DNA of 64,000 nt from Dendrophyllia cribrosa (lineage: Eukaryota > Cnidaria > Anthozoa > Scleractinia > Dendrophylliidae): the NCBI GenBank assembly GCA_024195265.1, contig JAJLRJ010000013.1, positions 19,533,431-19,597,430 on the forward strand, in the 5' to 3' direction. How positions within the stretch are numbered: the first letter of the stretch is position 1; each line of letters begins with the position of its first letter. The position numbers and the translations under genes are program-made. Shown piece after piece: positions 22,384-34,786 of this stretch. The notes beneath the pieces were generated by a model, which saw nothing but the letters and a program-made list of their open reading frames with translations, was not told where the DNA came from and searched no databases.

Positions 22384-23828
22384 TCTTTAACGAATAAACT
22401 CTATGTAATTTGTAATCACCTTCGCTGTAAATCTTTCATCTGAGCACCCGTGCTGACCACCATTGCCGGATTAGCTAGCTATAGGCAATTATACTAATTA
22501 AAGATTAAAGAGGTAATTCGATCTTACATAAGTTATAGCAATATATTATTTTCTCTTGCTTATAGATAATGTTTTAGAGCCACGGTTTGGTCTGAAATAG
22601 GGTGTAGACGCTTGGTTAATATTAATGTATGTTGGTCTAATTTACTCGTATATAGCTTACAAATGGCATATGGGAGTATCTCCCCCCTCCCGGGATATAT
22701 TGCAATCGGACTTCGAACCACGCCAAAAGCGCCTAACGAGCGGAGGAGGCGTATGTTTCTCCGGGAATTTTTTTTAATAAGATCCTCGTAATCGCTATTT
22801 GCTGCGCTTTTCAAAACTGTTCTTTCTCATATTTAATAATATTTTGCTTCTGATCCGGGTAATGTATTTATAGCTGGAGTTTTGAAAAGGGGGTCCCAAA
22901 TTGTACAGTCGCAAGTCAAAAGATCAGTATGCGTCTATTGAACTTAACAGTGCGAGCCATGCATTAATTAAACCAGCTTGCACCTGCATAATGAAGTCCA
23001 GTGGAGAAGGAGTTCTTTTGCTGAAAATATGATCTCAATGTTGTGAGCAGGTGAATTATCTTGAGATAAACAGCTGAAATTTTGAAAACGAATCAATAAT
23101 TTGTTCTCCGCGAGCCGGGGTGAAATGGCTGCCTCGCAGCCATTTCACCCTGTCCCAGGAGACTATTTTCCAGGGGGGGCTCCGTCAAGGCATAGTGGGG
23201 GAAACTCTACGGGAGTATGACTAACTGAGGAAATGCATTTGGGTTCCCCCGGACTTAATCCAGGGGGGGAGGGGTTGCTCGAAACTCCCGTTTCACTCTG
23301 TGACGTGATATTTCTTAATAAGTCAAGTTCACTGAGACCAAGCTAGTCTTGGCTCTAGTGCACTCAACATAGATCTTTTAATCATTCTGATTTGCCCCCC
23401 TCAATCCCCTTGCCCTCCAAGACAGGTGACATGTCCAGCGGCAAACTGGAACTGGGCGTGGCGAGGAGGGGGTGTAGGGAAATAATTGATATTTTTTGTA
23501 ACTTTCTCCCTTATAATAATTATTGCAGGTGGTTTAATGGCTGAGAGTTTATTATTTTGAGGAATCTGAAATGGCCAGCAGCATTTTAAGAAGCAGGTGC
23601 ATTGTTCCACAGCATACGATGGTAAGAAATGTACAAATTTCTTGTGTTGGCCAGCAAAATTAGGTAGTTCAGCTGGACAAGTGTCATTTGTGCATAAGCC
23701 CGCTTTTCAAAAAATCAGGTATATTTATATACATTTCATTTCTTCGAGGTAAAGCTACCGAACTTTCCAAGGGGCTCAAAAACCGCCTAGTCATCCGGCA
23801 AGTGAAATATTGGGCATTATTATCAGTA
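22384..23828. other. Non-coding spacer with a perfect hairpin
   Basis: No gene was seen. A perfect 33-nt hairpin (GGGTGAAATGGCT...AGCCATTTCACCC) lies at 23118-23150. Confidence 0.5.
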
Positions 23829-24113
23829 TAGAGCAGTTTTCAATTGAGTATCGAAAGTAATTACACAATTGCTTTGGTTTTGCATTGCTACGCTTTGTGA
23901 TTGGCTAACAAATCTCGCGCCACTTTCTCGACCAATCAGACGTAAAACCAAAACCAATCGTGACTTGCTCGCACGCGTTTTCCCGCGCTTGGCGCCGCCA
24001 CATGTAATTGCTTCGAGCTCTGATTGGCTCATTGGATTGTTTACGACTGATGAGATTGGCCAGAGTAATTACTTTGGTTTTGGTTTTACGACACTCAATT
24101 GAAAACCGCTCTA
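23829..24113. mobile_element. TAGAGCAGTTTTCAATTGA MITE, copy 2
   Basis: Nearly identical in length and sequence to 10539-10824, with the same inverted termini. Both copies carry paired ATTGGCT/AGCCAAT-like (CCAAT box) motifs. Confidence 0.85.
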
Positions 24114-24219
24114 TACACCTAATTGCAGAAACGTTGTCATAGAAAATACCAAATAGGAATTAGCAATGCTAATTAAATAGCAAATAGCAATGCTCCGGTA
24201 AGCGGACACCCTCGGGACG

Positions 24220-24715
24220 CAGAAAAGTGTCCGCAACTTGAGCTGGTCGCTTACGGGAATATGTAAAGTACAGAGTTGGTATGAGCTAGAGTTCAAACGG
24301 GGTTTTGTAAAGGTGGCCGTAAGTAGAGCTGTCCGCTTACGGGAATGTGTGAAGTACAGAGTTTGTATGAGCGAGAGTTCAAACAAGGTTTTGTGAAGGT
24401 GGCCGTAAGTAGAGCTGGCCGCTTACGGGAATGTGTGAAGTACAGAGTTTGTATGAGCTAGAGTTTAAACGGAGTTTTGTGAAGGTGGCCGTAAGTAGAG
24501 CTGGCCGCTTACGGGAATGTGTGAAATACAGAGTTTGTATGAGCTAGAGTTTAAACGGAGTTTTGTGAAGGTGGCCGTAAGTAGAGCTGTCCGCTTACGG
24601 GAATGTGTGAAGTACAGAGTTTGTATGAGCTAGAGTTCAAACGGAGTTTCGTGAAGGTGGCCGTGCGCGTCATTAGAGTTGTCCGCTAACGAGAGTGTCC
24701 GCTCAGAGAGCTTCT
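24220..24715. repeat. 86-bp minisatellite
   Basis: Five-plus head-to-tail copies with a constant 86-bp period (GGCCGCTTAC or GTCCGCTTAC at 24331, 24417, 24503 and 24589). Each unit contains GGTGGCCGTAAGTAGAGCTG and CAGAGTTTGTATGAGC. There are no spacers, so this is not a CRISPR array. Confidence 0.9.
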
Positions 24716-24785
24716 ATTGTACTTTAATGATATTCGAAGAGGTGTTATTTTCATGGCATACATGATCTATTTAACAATTAGATTA

Positions 24786-24972
24786 TACACCTTATTCCAA
24801 AATGGTGGCCAATTTATTATTCTTTTATATGTATGTTAATTAGCCCTTGTTGCCTCGTCAGCATGTGCAAAATACAACAGAATTTTCACTCGAAAATGAG
24901 GCAAAGAGGGCCAATGAAATGCATACAAAAGAATAATAAATTGCCCGCCATTTTGGAATAATGTGTATGAGC
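24786..24972. mobile_element. Palindromic MITE
   Basis: Inverted ends ACACCTTATTCCAAAATGG and CCATTTTGGAATAATGTGT, with TTATTATTCTTTT on the left paired to AAAAGAATAATAA on the right. Non-coding. Confidence 0.8.
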
Positions 24973-25393
24973 TCGAAATTTCTATCACGCATAGAAATCA
25001 AGAGCGAATAATCTAACTGTTTTAGTATAAATCTACTAAACGTTCAACAAAACTTAACAGAAAGACAGGCTCGCGTTATTATTGAATAATGATATAAAAA
25101 CAACCGCACACTTACAACCGAACACACTCACTCTCTACAACAGGATGGATAGTAAGTAGCGTCGCAACAGCATTCGTGATAGAACGCTAGTAGATTTATG
25201 CTAACAACTGGGATATTTCTTCCATACAAATTTCTATCAAATAAATAAATAAATTTTTTATCTCTGTTAATTTTTTTTAACAGTTTCTCTTTAGTTTTAT
25301 CCTCTGTTAATTCCTATTTGGCATTTTGTATTTTATATGACAACATGCTTTTGTTTCTGTTTTATGCCGTAAGGTTTCGTTTGTTTCACTTAA

Positions 25394-27520
25394 GGTTACC
25401 GTGTACCTTCAGATCGAAAATTTATTGAATTTTTTTTTTTGGCGTCAAAATAAAGTTTACAGAATGAACTTTCATCCAAAAAAAATTATCAAAAAATAGT
25501 GAAAATTGACGGAGAAATGACGGTATAACTTTTGTGGGCGGAGTTTGTTTATGAAGCGATATGTTTTTCTAAACGCTGTTTTCTCAAAGTTAATTTTTCG
25601 CTTGTAGGGGACACTTTAAAGAGCTACAACTCAAAGGAAATGTGTTCGATTTTCCTCAAATTTGGACACAAGCTAGGCTAACATATAATCAACAAAAATG
25701 TTTCGGCGAATTTCTTATTTCCGAAAACTTTTTCGTCAAGAGCCATTTCCGTGCGATCACTCCAATTTTTTTTTCTTCCTTTTTCGAAAATATTCTGTAA
25801 CTTTTCACTGCAATTGAATATGGGAAATCGCCGACACGTTTTTCTTAGCGCTTCGTGTCCGGAAATCCGAGAACAAATCAAATTAGCAAAATACAATAAT
25901 CGCTTTGAGTTATAGCGTTTTAAAGCTGATTCGGACGTTCGAATTTAGACGTCGTAAAAAATTCGACAGTTCATTTTAGTACCAAATGGTTTCCATATTT
26001 AGATAGCCAACTCTATAAGCTTTAATTTGATGTCTGGGTTTAGGTATATTAAGGTTACTGTAAACCTTCGAGGGTGCCTTCCCGAAAATCTTTCGTACTC
26101 GCGCTATTTTTAACGAAACCCCAGAAAACTATATATCACTGTAAAGCTAATAAATTGTAGATTCCGAAAATAGAAATTATTTTTCTTGTTTTTCCTTTAG
26201 TTAAGCGTGCGCGAGCCTTAAACGCAAAGCCGACGGTGTTTGCTTCACTGAATTACCAGTCTCCGTGTTGGCGCGAAAATCAAAACAAACTGGTCCGTGT
26301 CACTCGAGAGTTAATGGCCTAACAAGTTGTGTGAGGCTTTTTCGATATTTTTATTGGTTCCCGAGTAAATCCACTTTGAAGTTGGACAATAGAAAATTGT
26401 TCTTTGCGTGTCACACTTTGGGGCGCCACGAGAAAAGTATTTGGAATTTCGTAAAAGCCGCACACGCTTTGGTGCATACATATCCAGCAAACATACTGGC
26501 CAAGTTTCGTGAAAATCTGACAAATTTACATACCCTATTAATTCATTTAAACAGAGGCCATTCTCGCAAAAACAAACCTCGAGTTTTTGGCCACGAAAGA
26601 TTTTCACTGTTTTCACACCTCATTTAAGCGGCTGTCACCGTGGTCGTGCCGCCAACCAATGAAATGAAACATAGAACCCCTTGAAGAGCATCGTCACACA
26701 GCAGTATATGTGAATTCAATTAACCGCCGATTAGTCAAGTTATTCAAAGGGAAAATTCAAAGGGAAAAATCTAAGAAAAAACGGCAAAATTTCGCGCAAC
26801 TGCAAACCCAAATAAGCGGAAAGAACGTAACGAAAACGCAGCAAAATTGTTGTGGAAACAAACGAGCGAAAAGGGCCAGTGAGAGTTTTCAAAGAAATGA
26901 AAACACAACAGACGTGGCCGCGGAAATTGACCGAAAACACGCGCTGGTATCAGCAGTAAATGCAGGCGAGTAAGCTATTTATTCATTTATTATTCTTTTA
27001 CTCTTCGCCGCGGTTCTTTTCACTCGTGATCTCTACAATTCTGCTAACCAAAAATTTCCAAATTGTAAGTCTTCAGGAATTGGAACAAGCATAGACGACG
27101 GTGTGAAACATGGAAAATGGCCGGGGAGAATACGCTATGACGCTACAATAGAATACGCTATGACGATGCGAATTACGCTCCGCATTGCGATGTAAACAAA
27201 ATATGCATAACATGTAATGCGAGATCCCCCGGATAAAGTTTAGCTGGAAAAGTACAAGAAGGCTCTGCACTCCGGAAAGATATTATCGGATTATCACACC
27301 TATAGCTACTTATCAACTATTCTCTTGAAACTCTTTTTTAAGAATATCTCGAGTTCTTTTAATGATTTTGCAAAACTTCTTTCAATATTTTCTAGATTAA
27401 TGTTATATCTTTACAGAAATTAAAAAAAAATAAAATTATGGAAAATGGGACCAATAAAGGTTTAATCTTAAGACGCTAGAGCTGTTATACTGGAGACACC
27501 CCCGAAGGTACACGGTAACC
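25394..27520. mobile_element. TTAA-flanked MITE, copy 2, split by a 1.4 kb insert
   Basis: Flanked by TTAA (25390-25393 and 27521-27524), with termini matching copy 1 at 15204-15918. Similarity to copy 1 runs from 25394 to about 26050, stops, and resumes at about 27462 with GACGCTAGAGCTGTTATACTG. The intervening insert (about 26053-27460) has a TTAAGGTTACTGTAAACCTT-like left edge related to the host MITE's own end. It holds an 87-codon basic frame at 26710-26973 without recognisable homology. Confidence 0.75.
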
Positions 27521-27524
27521 TTAA

Positions 27525-28617
27525 GCTTCAATAAACCCTATTTAGCTGGGCTTGTTTGGAGTTTCTGAGCCTTCGATTTATGATATTTCACGTCCAAAAC
27601 TCTTTCCTTTGTGGTCCGCAAAATTACTTCATTTAGATAGTTCTGACAGCCGCCATCTGAAATGTACCTGAGATCCGCCATCTTGGATTTCTGGATTTCT
27701 CCAAAACCTCAGAAAACCGTTCAAATTGACTTAAAAGTAAACAAAACCATTAATGTAACACCTGAGTAACGCTAAAAAGGCGTAAAAATGTAAAAGTTAC
27801 GACAACAAACTTATTTTTTCAGTAAAAAAGTCCAAATTTCGAAAAACAGCGCTGTCAAAATCTTGTTGTCATAGAAACAAAAGGTCACGTAAACTAACAA
27901 ACTGTCATTCCAAATTATTGCCAGATAAATTTTAAGAAAAGTCACGAAACTTTGGTGGCCTTTTCTTAAATATTAAAAAAGTGCTGAACGTTGAAAGTCA
28001 TCGCTAAATAGGGTTAAGTATTGATACTGATCTATAGGTCTGGAAACCCAGATCCGACCATTTTCAACGGTTTGTTGCAATGATCGTGCATTCTATTTGT
28101 TGTTTATCCGGCATCCGGCCGCAAAATCGACGTAAGGGTTCTCATTGGCTATAAAATAAAGTTTATTCAAATGTTATGCACATTTCGTTTGCGTGGAAAT
28201 ATATTTTCGATTGTTTATAGTGTGGTGGGTGGCTGTTGTCAGTGGGTTACAGTCTTAATAATCTTGTCATTAACATCCCTTATTAGCTACCCGGCAAAAG
28301 TGACACTTTATTTACACCCTAATCCCTACTTATTTTAATGTCTCATTTGTCACACGAAACCCATTGGAGCGGGTGATAAGTAATTGCTATATAACAGGCA
28401 ATACGGAAAACGTTGCTATTGTTACCGACAAAAGGTTGTATAACAAACGGAAATCAGCTCGGGATCACGTTTTACTGACGTGCTGGAAGTTAACATTCGA
28501 GTGGTTGGTCATTAAAAGGAACGTGAGAAGACTCACAGTCTTATCGACCTCTACCTGATCACTAAAGTAAGGAAGGTTTAGAATTGGAGCTGAGTTGTAC
28601 AACTTTTGTTCGGTTTG
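27525..28617. other. Upstream region of the second Tctex1 gene
   Basis: No gene was seen. A TATAAAAT (28150-28157) with an ATTGG/CCAAT box just upstream could be a promoter about 460 bp before the ATG at 28618. Confidence 0.35.
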
Positions 28618-29202
28618 ATGAAAGCGAATATAGCGATGCCAGCAAGTGAAGCATCAAGCCGTAGAAGTTCAATGGCCGTGACCGATGTACAGACTGCCAA
28701 AGCAGCAGTGAATCTACTCGATCCTGCCGCCACACAAAGCACAAATTCAGGTAATGTGCCCAAACGGCGAAAATCCGTGAGTTTGTACCCAAGGGCTTAT
28801 CAAGCCGGCGGGCAAAGCGATATCCCGCATCCCATGGCGCCGAAAATGGCCAATACTTACAAACTAGGACCGGATGAGGACAGACGGTTTCGATGCAAAG
28901 ATGTGAAGGATGTTATCGACAATGTATTGGAAAGCCGGCTCCAAGGTCTTCCTTACAATGCTGAAAAATGCAAGTTTTTACTACCGAGCATCGCTGACGA
29001 AATCAAGGATAAGGTGAAGTTGTTGGGATTTGACAGATTTAAACTTGTGTGTTTGGTGACGATAGGTAAATTGAACAACCAAGGAGTACGGGTAGCCAGT
29101 CGATGCCTCTGGGACACGGCTACTGACCGAATGGCTACATCTTCCTTCTGTGGTGAAGATCTATTTGCCTCGGCAGCCGTGTTTGGAGTTTATCGAGAAT
29201 AA
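28618..29202 (+). CDS. Tctex1-domain (DYNLT-type) protein, gene 2
   Basis: This encodes 194 residues from the ATG at 28618; an upstream in-frame TTG extension at 28606 is not a credible start in an animal gene. The Tctex1 core is at about residues 95-194: helix with PYNAEKCKFLLPSIADEI, strand FKLVCLVTIGKL, SRCLWDTATDRMATSSF, and the closing LFASAAVFGVYRE. The N-terminal part is serine- and arginine-rich (SSRRSSMAV, PKRRKSVSL), like gene 1 but poorly alignable, and ends before a degenerate linker. The coding region is intronless. It is on the same strand as gene 1, about 9 kb away. The role in dynein or ciliary transport is by family only. Confidence 0.83.
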   Translation: MKANIAMPASEASSRRSSMAVTDVQTAKAAVNLLDPAATQSTNSGNVPKRRKSVSLYPRAYQAGGQSDIPHPMAPKMANTYKLGPDEDRRFRCKDVKDVIDNVLESRLQGLPYNAEKCKFLLPSIADEIKDKVKLLGFDRFKLVCLVTIGKLNNQGVRVASRCLWDTATDRMATSSFCGEDLFASAAVFGVYRE

Positions 29203-30637
29203 ATTTGTTTGCGTGCGTTTAAGTGTATCCGGGGGGGGGAGTGAGGGTTGTAGCGGCTTGCGATAACTTTCAACTTCCGTTTTAACGGACGCTTTTGGAG
29301 AAACGATTTGGTGTCCGCATTTTGTAATTGCAGGGTGTGTATTTGTTCTGTAGTCTTTGAAGTAAACGTTCGCCAAGTGTTCAGCTTTCGGTTCGGCAAA
29401 ATAATCGCGGATTGGCGTCCAGAGGTTGACTACATTTCGCAACTGTATTTAGAATTCAAAGAGTTCAGTATAAATGCTTCGAGCTAGGCTGCAAATTGCT
29501 TGCTATTCTCACAAGCAAACGGCGATTTTATTAATAATTTTCCATAGTTAATGCTGAAAAGTATGTGCCAGATAGTTTTATAACTATGTAACGAATGCAT
29601 GGAGTCAGTCTCAAAAATAAATGTAAACCTCGTCTGACGCTAAACTGTTAATTTAAGACACGACAATCGCAACTGCTTTTGATAAGAGACGCCGGAATTA
29701 TTTATTCTCTTCTACTCTAGTTTCGTTACACATTAACAAAAAGATACTTGAATTAAGTTCTGCATCTAACTTTTGAGACTGAGAAAGAAATTTCAGCTGC
29801 CCGGAAATGAAAATTCCAAAGGCAACTGAGGTTTATCGAGCAGTACTTATGGTTCTATATACAATATAAGTTGTTTGTTTTCCAATATCGTGCAAAACGA
29901 ACCTTTTGTCAGTTTGAACTTGAGAAGTCTGGATACAAAACCTTGTTTATACCAGTTAGCCAAATTTCATGATTTAGACAGTTTAACAAAGCATTTAAAT
30001 ACTACAGTATTAGCCCAAATCCCCCCCCGGTCTCTCTAGAGTGTGTCTGATGTACGTGAGTGTGAATAGCCTGATATTTAATGCACGAAAAGTCGTTAAA
30101 AGGGATTATTTGTCATTTATTTTATGGTGTGGTGTTTGGAGTGTTTTTAGCGGTATTCTTTTATCTTGGTCTCAAGTTTATTTAGTTGAACTCTCCATGA
30201 GCTTGTGTTTGCTCAATTTCACGGAAAATGTCAAGAAAATAGAAAGCCGGAACTTCTGTTCCGCTGTAGACAATAGTTTGAGGCCAAATCACGCCATGTG
30301 TGTTCCCATGGAAACCAAATGGACTTTATACTGTAATGCAAACATAATTTTGGAAACGCATTCAGGCATTTTGTTTACGCAATTGCTGTCAATTTAAACA
30401 ATTATTAAAAGCACATGAAATTATATTTCATAAGGGGAAAGAAGAAGATTGTATTATATAGATAATAAAGAGGGATTTTTATAAGTAATAAAATACAGGG
30501 TTCCTATGGTAACGTGTGGTTTGTTGTGCAACGAATTCTCCGGAAATCTAAGAAGTGAACTCAAAAGTCGCGAGTGATATAAATATACAATCACATATAG
30601 ACAGTTCTCTTTGTTTTCATCAAACTTGGTTAAACCT
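29203..30637. other. Non-coding spacer
   Basis: Includes a short poly(C)/poly(G) run near 30020 and 29230 and chance frames (30041-30397) without domains. Confidence 0.5.
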
Positions 30638-30817
30638 TTCACTCCCAGAGTCAATTATGGAGACACTTAGTGCAATTCACTATGCTGTGACCATTCAAAT
30701 GAAACCTTTTTGGCAGTACTTTTGCATGGTACCATTTGTTTTAAAATATTTTGCAAAATGAAATTTGGGATTTTTCTTGAATTTTGATGTTTGGCACTCT
30801 TGGGAGTTAAAGGGTTA
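30638..30817. mobile_element. AACCCTTTCACTCCCA interspersed MITE (copy c)
   Basis: AACCTTTCACTCCCAGAGTC at the left and ACTCTTGGGAGTTAAAGGGTT at the right form the terminal inverted repeat; the interior matches the other copies (GCAGTACTTTTGCATGGTAC). Confidence 0.8.
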
Positions 30818-31341
30818 AAGTTTAGAGTAAACTTGGACAAGGATTTTCACCCAATTAGTTTCTTTGTCTCTTGAACACGTGAGCAGGAGTTTATTTTTAA
30901 ATTAGTCGGTTCCTCTAACATGACCTTGACTGATGAACAAAGCACACGCGACGTGCTTTGACGCGAAAAACGTCACGCCGATTGAAGAAAAAACATGGAA
31001 ATTTTCACCCAAATCTCCAGTTGTTATATAATTCTCGATTTGTCTTTTTGCGGTCAGTAGCAGTAAGATATAAGCTAGGAACTGTTAATGCTGTCATCAA
31101 CTCTCTTTTCATTAATCGGATCTTATCGTGAGGTCTCATAAAGACGTTTTGCGGTTTTAGTTGTTATTAATCATCGGTCCCCTCAACCTCGTTCCCAGGA
31201 TCCTCCTCTTAAGAGAGACCCTGGGGACGAGTTTGTCGGTCCCGTCTGCTCAATTCCGATAAGTTTATTATTCTCCGGGGCTTTCATCGCTTTACAATAG
31301 CGGGAAGGGCATAGAAACCCCCTAAACATGATTATACAAAA

Positions 31342-31607
31342 TACCGTATTTTCTCGATTAAACGCCGGATCCCGAATAAACGCCGGGTATAATAGAGGAC
31401 GGTTGTAAGTAAGCCCCTCAAACGTTCATTTGTGGTATCATAAACTTAAGATTTAAGGGCAAGGTACACGGCTGCCAAGAAAAACGAATAATAGCCCTTT
31501 CTTAAAAAATGGCGGGCCAGAAAAAACTGCAGATTCAAAGAAATACCGGGTTCACTAAGCCAAGATTGAAATAAACGCCGGGGGCGTTTAATTGAGAAAA
31601 TACGGTA
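31342..31607. mobile_element. TACCGTATTTTCTCGATTAA MITE
   Basis: Inverted ends TACCGTATTTTCTCGATTAA and TTAATTGAGAAAATACGGTA, plus inner AACGCCGG repeats facing each other. The terminal TA pair could be a mariner-type TA target site. Non-coding. Confidence 0.85.
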
Positions 31608-32280
31608 CTCCAAAACTCCTAAGGTATTTTTTCGCGTAAAACATGATGACATGTCTTCGTTTCTCAACCTCGTTCCCAGGGTCTATCTTCTTCCCGACCC
31701 AAGAGCCTCTAAGAGCCGTTTCATCGTGTGTCACGTGAGAAAATACTCCAGGATTCTTCTGAGTATTCTTTGAGTTATTTTCACAGCCTTGTCCAGTGGC
31801 TTCCACTCCCGCCCCGCCATTTTGAATTGAACAAAGCGGAGAAGGTCCTAGGTAGGCCTTTTCCGATTATGTTAGTAAAACTGGCAATGTATGCTCCTTG
31901 CAATTCTCGTTTTACGCCAAAAAAATGTTCAAATTATTCTCGATGGGCCTTTATCACGCCCCGCCATTTTGTATAAAAGCAAAAGATTTGCCCCCCAAAG
32001 CCTCGCAGTGAAAAAGTTGAGAACGAGGTTAAGCGGGGGAAAACAAAGCATTTTATTCTCCTGGGAATCAACATGGCCGCCGCGTGATAAAGGCCCATTC
32101 TCAAAATAATGCTACTTTGGTTCCAGCCAATGCTTTGTTTTATTTCAAGTGAAACGTACAACTCAGGCATCATGTGTGCTCATCAGCAACCGGAATAAAG
32201 TGAAAAGTGCTCAATTGTTTGTTTATAAAACTCAGCCAAAACTTGTCCAATGATAAACAGTTAATTAATGTTCGAAGTCC

Positions 32281-32460
32281 TTAACGCTTGTTGTACTGTG
32301 ACATGACGCTGGCCTGGATGTAGTCAACAAGAGCCAATTCTGTTGCTCGTTGAAGGACGCCCTCATTATTGAAAATACTCTTTCAATCTGCCGTAGCAGA
32401 CGATGGTTGGACAAGGAGAACTTGCTTCACTGCTGAAGCCCAACGAGGAAGTTGCTCCTC
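32281..32460 (-). pseudogene. hAT transposase C-terminal relic
   Basis: On the minus strand, the dimerisation region characteristic of hAT transposases can be read in two frames: VLLVQPSSATA, then ERVFSIMRASFNEQQ, then ELALVDYIQASVMSQYNKR followed by a stop at 32281-32283. At least one frameshift breaks it between the first and second blocks and another near QQN. The N-terminal catalytic region is not seen. Confidence 0.75.
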
Positions 32461-32754
32461 GTACCCACACCACCACCATCTGCAAGTTTCGAGAAGATGG
32501 CGTGGCACTGGCCGACGCCATCTTGTTTGAGCAAGCCCGTGAACGGCCTCTGAAAGTTAACCGCTGACCAGCTAGGTCCAGACTTCTTTCGAGTCAGTTC
32601 AGATGCATTCAGTTCATACTTCAGTTACAGAAATCCTTTTCTCAAACACAAAAGGAAATCATCACAATGCTTATGAATTCTAAAATTTAACATTTAAAAT
32701 CTTTTGAGTGCTGAAATCTAGATCAAAGTTATGCAAAATGCTAAATAATGCTAA

Positions 32755-33590
32755 AAAAAGCAAGTGATACACTCGAAAGCCTACCCCGTGGCCTGGCCAG
32801 TACCTTATGCATGCGCACAGCCATATCACCCTGGCAGTGGCAGCCATGGACAGCTGTTTCGTCCTAGTTAGGACTCATCAGCATGGCATAGCCAGGCAGA
32901 GTCTCACACAAAATCATCGACTCCGCCACTTTACTGCCAAGGCGGATACAAGCATCCCTTTAAGGGCCAGCTACAGACGACACATGTGGTAGCTGTTGGC
33001 TGGGGACAGCACGGCCGTCCTCCCACGGCATGCGTATGGAGAGGTGGATCAGCATTTTCGCCGATCGGTGCGTCAGTAAATTTAAGTAAAAATACGTAAA
33101 AAGCAAGTGACACACTCGAACACCTACCCCGCGGCCTGGCCAGTACCTTATGCATGCGCACAGCCATATCACCCGAGCCGTGGCAGCCATGAACAGCTGT
33201 TTCGTCCTAGTTAGGGGTCATCACCATGGCATAGCCAGGCAGGGTCTCACACAAGATCATCGACCCCGCCACTTTACTGCCAAGGCGGATGCAAGCATCC
33301 CTTTAAGGGCCAGCTCCACACGACACATGTGGTAGCTGTTGGCTGGGGACAGCACGGCCGTCCTCCTACGGCATGCGTATGGAGAGGTGGATCAGCATTT
33401 TTGCCGATCGGTGTGTCAGTAAATTTTAAGTAAAAATACAAAAAAGCCTGGCTATGCCATGCTGATGAGTCCTAACTAGAAGGAAACAGCTAGGAAACAG
33501 CTGTCCATGGCTGCCACTGCCCGGGTGATGTGGCCGCGGGGTATGTGTTCGAGTGTGTCAGTTGCTTTTTTCGTATTTTTCGTATTGCTT
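32755..33590. repeat. Tandem 343-bp repeat plus inverted third partial copy
   Basis: Two direct copies (about 32755-33097 and 33098-33440) share CTGGCCAGTACCTTATGCAT and AGCTGTTTCGTCCTAGTTAG. A third partial copy lies inverted at 33446-33570 (GCCTGGCTATGCCATGCTGA). A poly(T) run of about 20 follows. The frames in both copies are repeat artefacts. Confidence 0.85.
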
Positions 33591-33888
33591 TTTTTTTTTT
33601 TTTTTTTAAATAATGCTAGCAATACTTTTTACAGAAAAAGTGTGAAAAAATTACTTTTAACCAAATAATGCCAACAAAAATGCTAGCATAATCGGGAAGG
33701 GCCTAGTCCTAGGGACGAGGTTGCTTTATTGTTTTTGAGCACACAGGGAGTAGCCTGTAGTTAAGCAAGATCTGAAAACTGCTCTTATAAGATTCCCGTG
33801 CGCATTATGGCGGCGACATGGTGTTCTCTTCGCTCCGCCAAGATGTTGGAATAAGATAATTCTTTGAGTCCTCGAAGCATTATTAACA

Positions 33889-34786
33889 ATGGCAGATGAA
33901 AGCAAAGCTATAAACAACTTGCAGGGAGAACCAAAACGAAAACGACAAAGAGAGGCTAGTTCGCAAACAGACGAAGAGGCGAATGACTCGCTTATCGATG
34001 AACAAGATGGTGACTACGTTGAATCGCCTTCTCACAGTTGCTGGCAAGAGGACATAACAAGTAAAATTAACAAGCTACTAAGTATTCTTCCTATGTTTGA
34101 AGAACTCAAACAACAATTTAAGGAATTAAAAGAACAAAACAGGCAGCTACGCGAATCTCTCGCAACTAAAACGCAGGAGGTGACAAATCTGAAGGTGACA
34201 TACGACAAACTCGCTGAAGACCTGAAGGAAACCAATAATACATTGACGAAAACAAAATTAGAGCTTAATTCACAGAAAATGCGTAATATCAACCTAGAAG
34301 CCCACTCCAGAAGAAACAATATAAAAGTTTTCAACGTACAAGAAACCGAAAAGGATGGAAGCGCTCAAGAAACAGAGAGGGTGTTAAAACATCTTCTGCG
34401 AATTCAGAAGTCAACTTAAAATGCCTGACCACGCAGTTGACCGTTTGGAATTTGAAAGAGTGCATCGCATCCCTACTCGATTTAACCATGATTCCACTGA
34501 AAACAAACCTCGCCCCATTGTCGCAAAGCTATCTTTCTTCAAAGATAAAGGCCGCATCTTTAAACATGTCAAAAACATCAACAAAGATCTTAAAATTGGT
34601 GTGGCGGATGACTACCCGAAGGAAGTAGAACAAATGAGGAAAGCACTGTTGCCTGTTCTCAAAAAGGCCAAACAGGAGAAAAAGCAAGCTTCTTTTAGCG
34701 TTGACAAACTGATCATTGATGGACAGGTTTACCGTGGTCCCGAAACCAGAAAGCTTCCCTATTACGGCAAGATTATGATAAGCTAA
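33889..34786 (+). pseudogene. LINE ORF1 (L1-type RNA-binding protein), frameshifted
   Basis: The ATG at 33889 starts an acidic and then coiled-coil region (about residues 60-140, heptad-rich ELKQQFKELKEQNRQLRESL). This is followed by the Transposase_22/RRM-like start NNIKVFNVQETE and, in another frame from about 34395, the C-terminal domain with DRLEFERVHRIP, ADDYPKEVEQMR and VYRGPETRKLPYYG. One single-base frameshift near 34390-34400 separates the two. ORF1 proteins coat LINE RNA to form the retrotransposition particle. Confidence 0.88.

Larger units (their letters stand above)
31665..33723. mobile_element. Probable hAT-type element remnant
   Basis: The left end CAACCTCGTTCCCAGGGTC and the right end CCTAGGGACGAGGTTG are imperfect inverted repeats bracketing a hAT transposase relic (32281-32460, -) and a tandem 343-bp repeat. 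An 8-bp TSD is not clear, so the borders are tentative. Confidence 0.4.

Noticed and set aside
24220..24715. CRISPR-like array
   Set aside because: The units are contiguous 86-bp tandem repeats without unique spacers, in an animal genome.
26265..26627. Open frames on both strands in the insert of the second TTAA MITE
   Set aside because: No recognisable domain, overlapping frames on both strands, within repeat sequence.
32807..33335. Two similar 61-codon frames (MHAHSHIT...)
   Set aside because: They lie in tandem 343-bp repeat copies and are not conserved as coding (stops differ, no domain).
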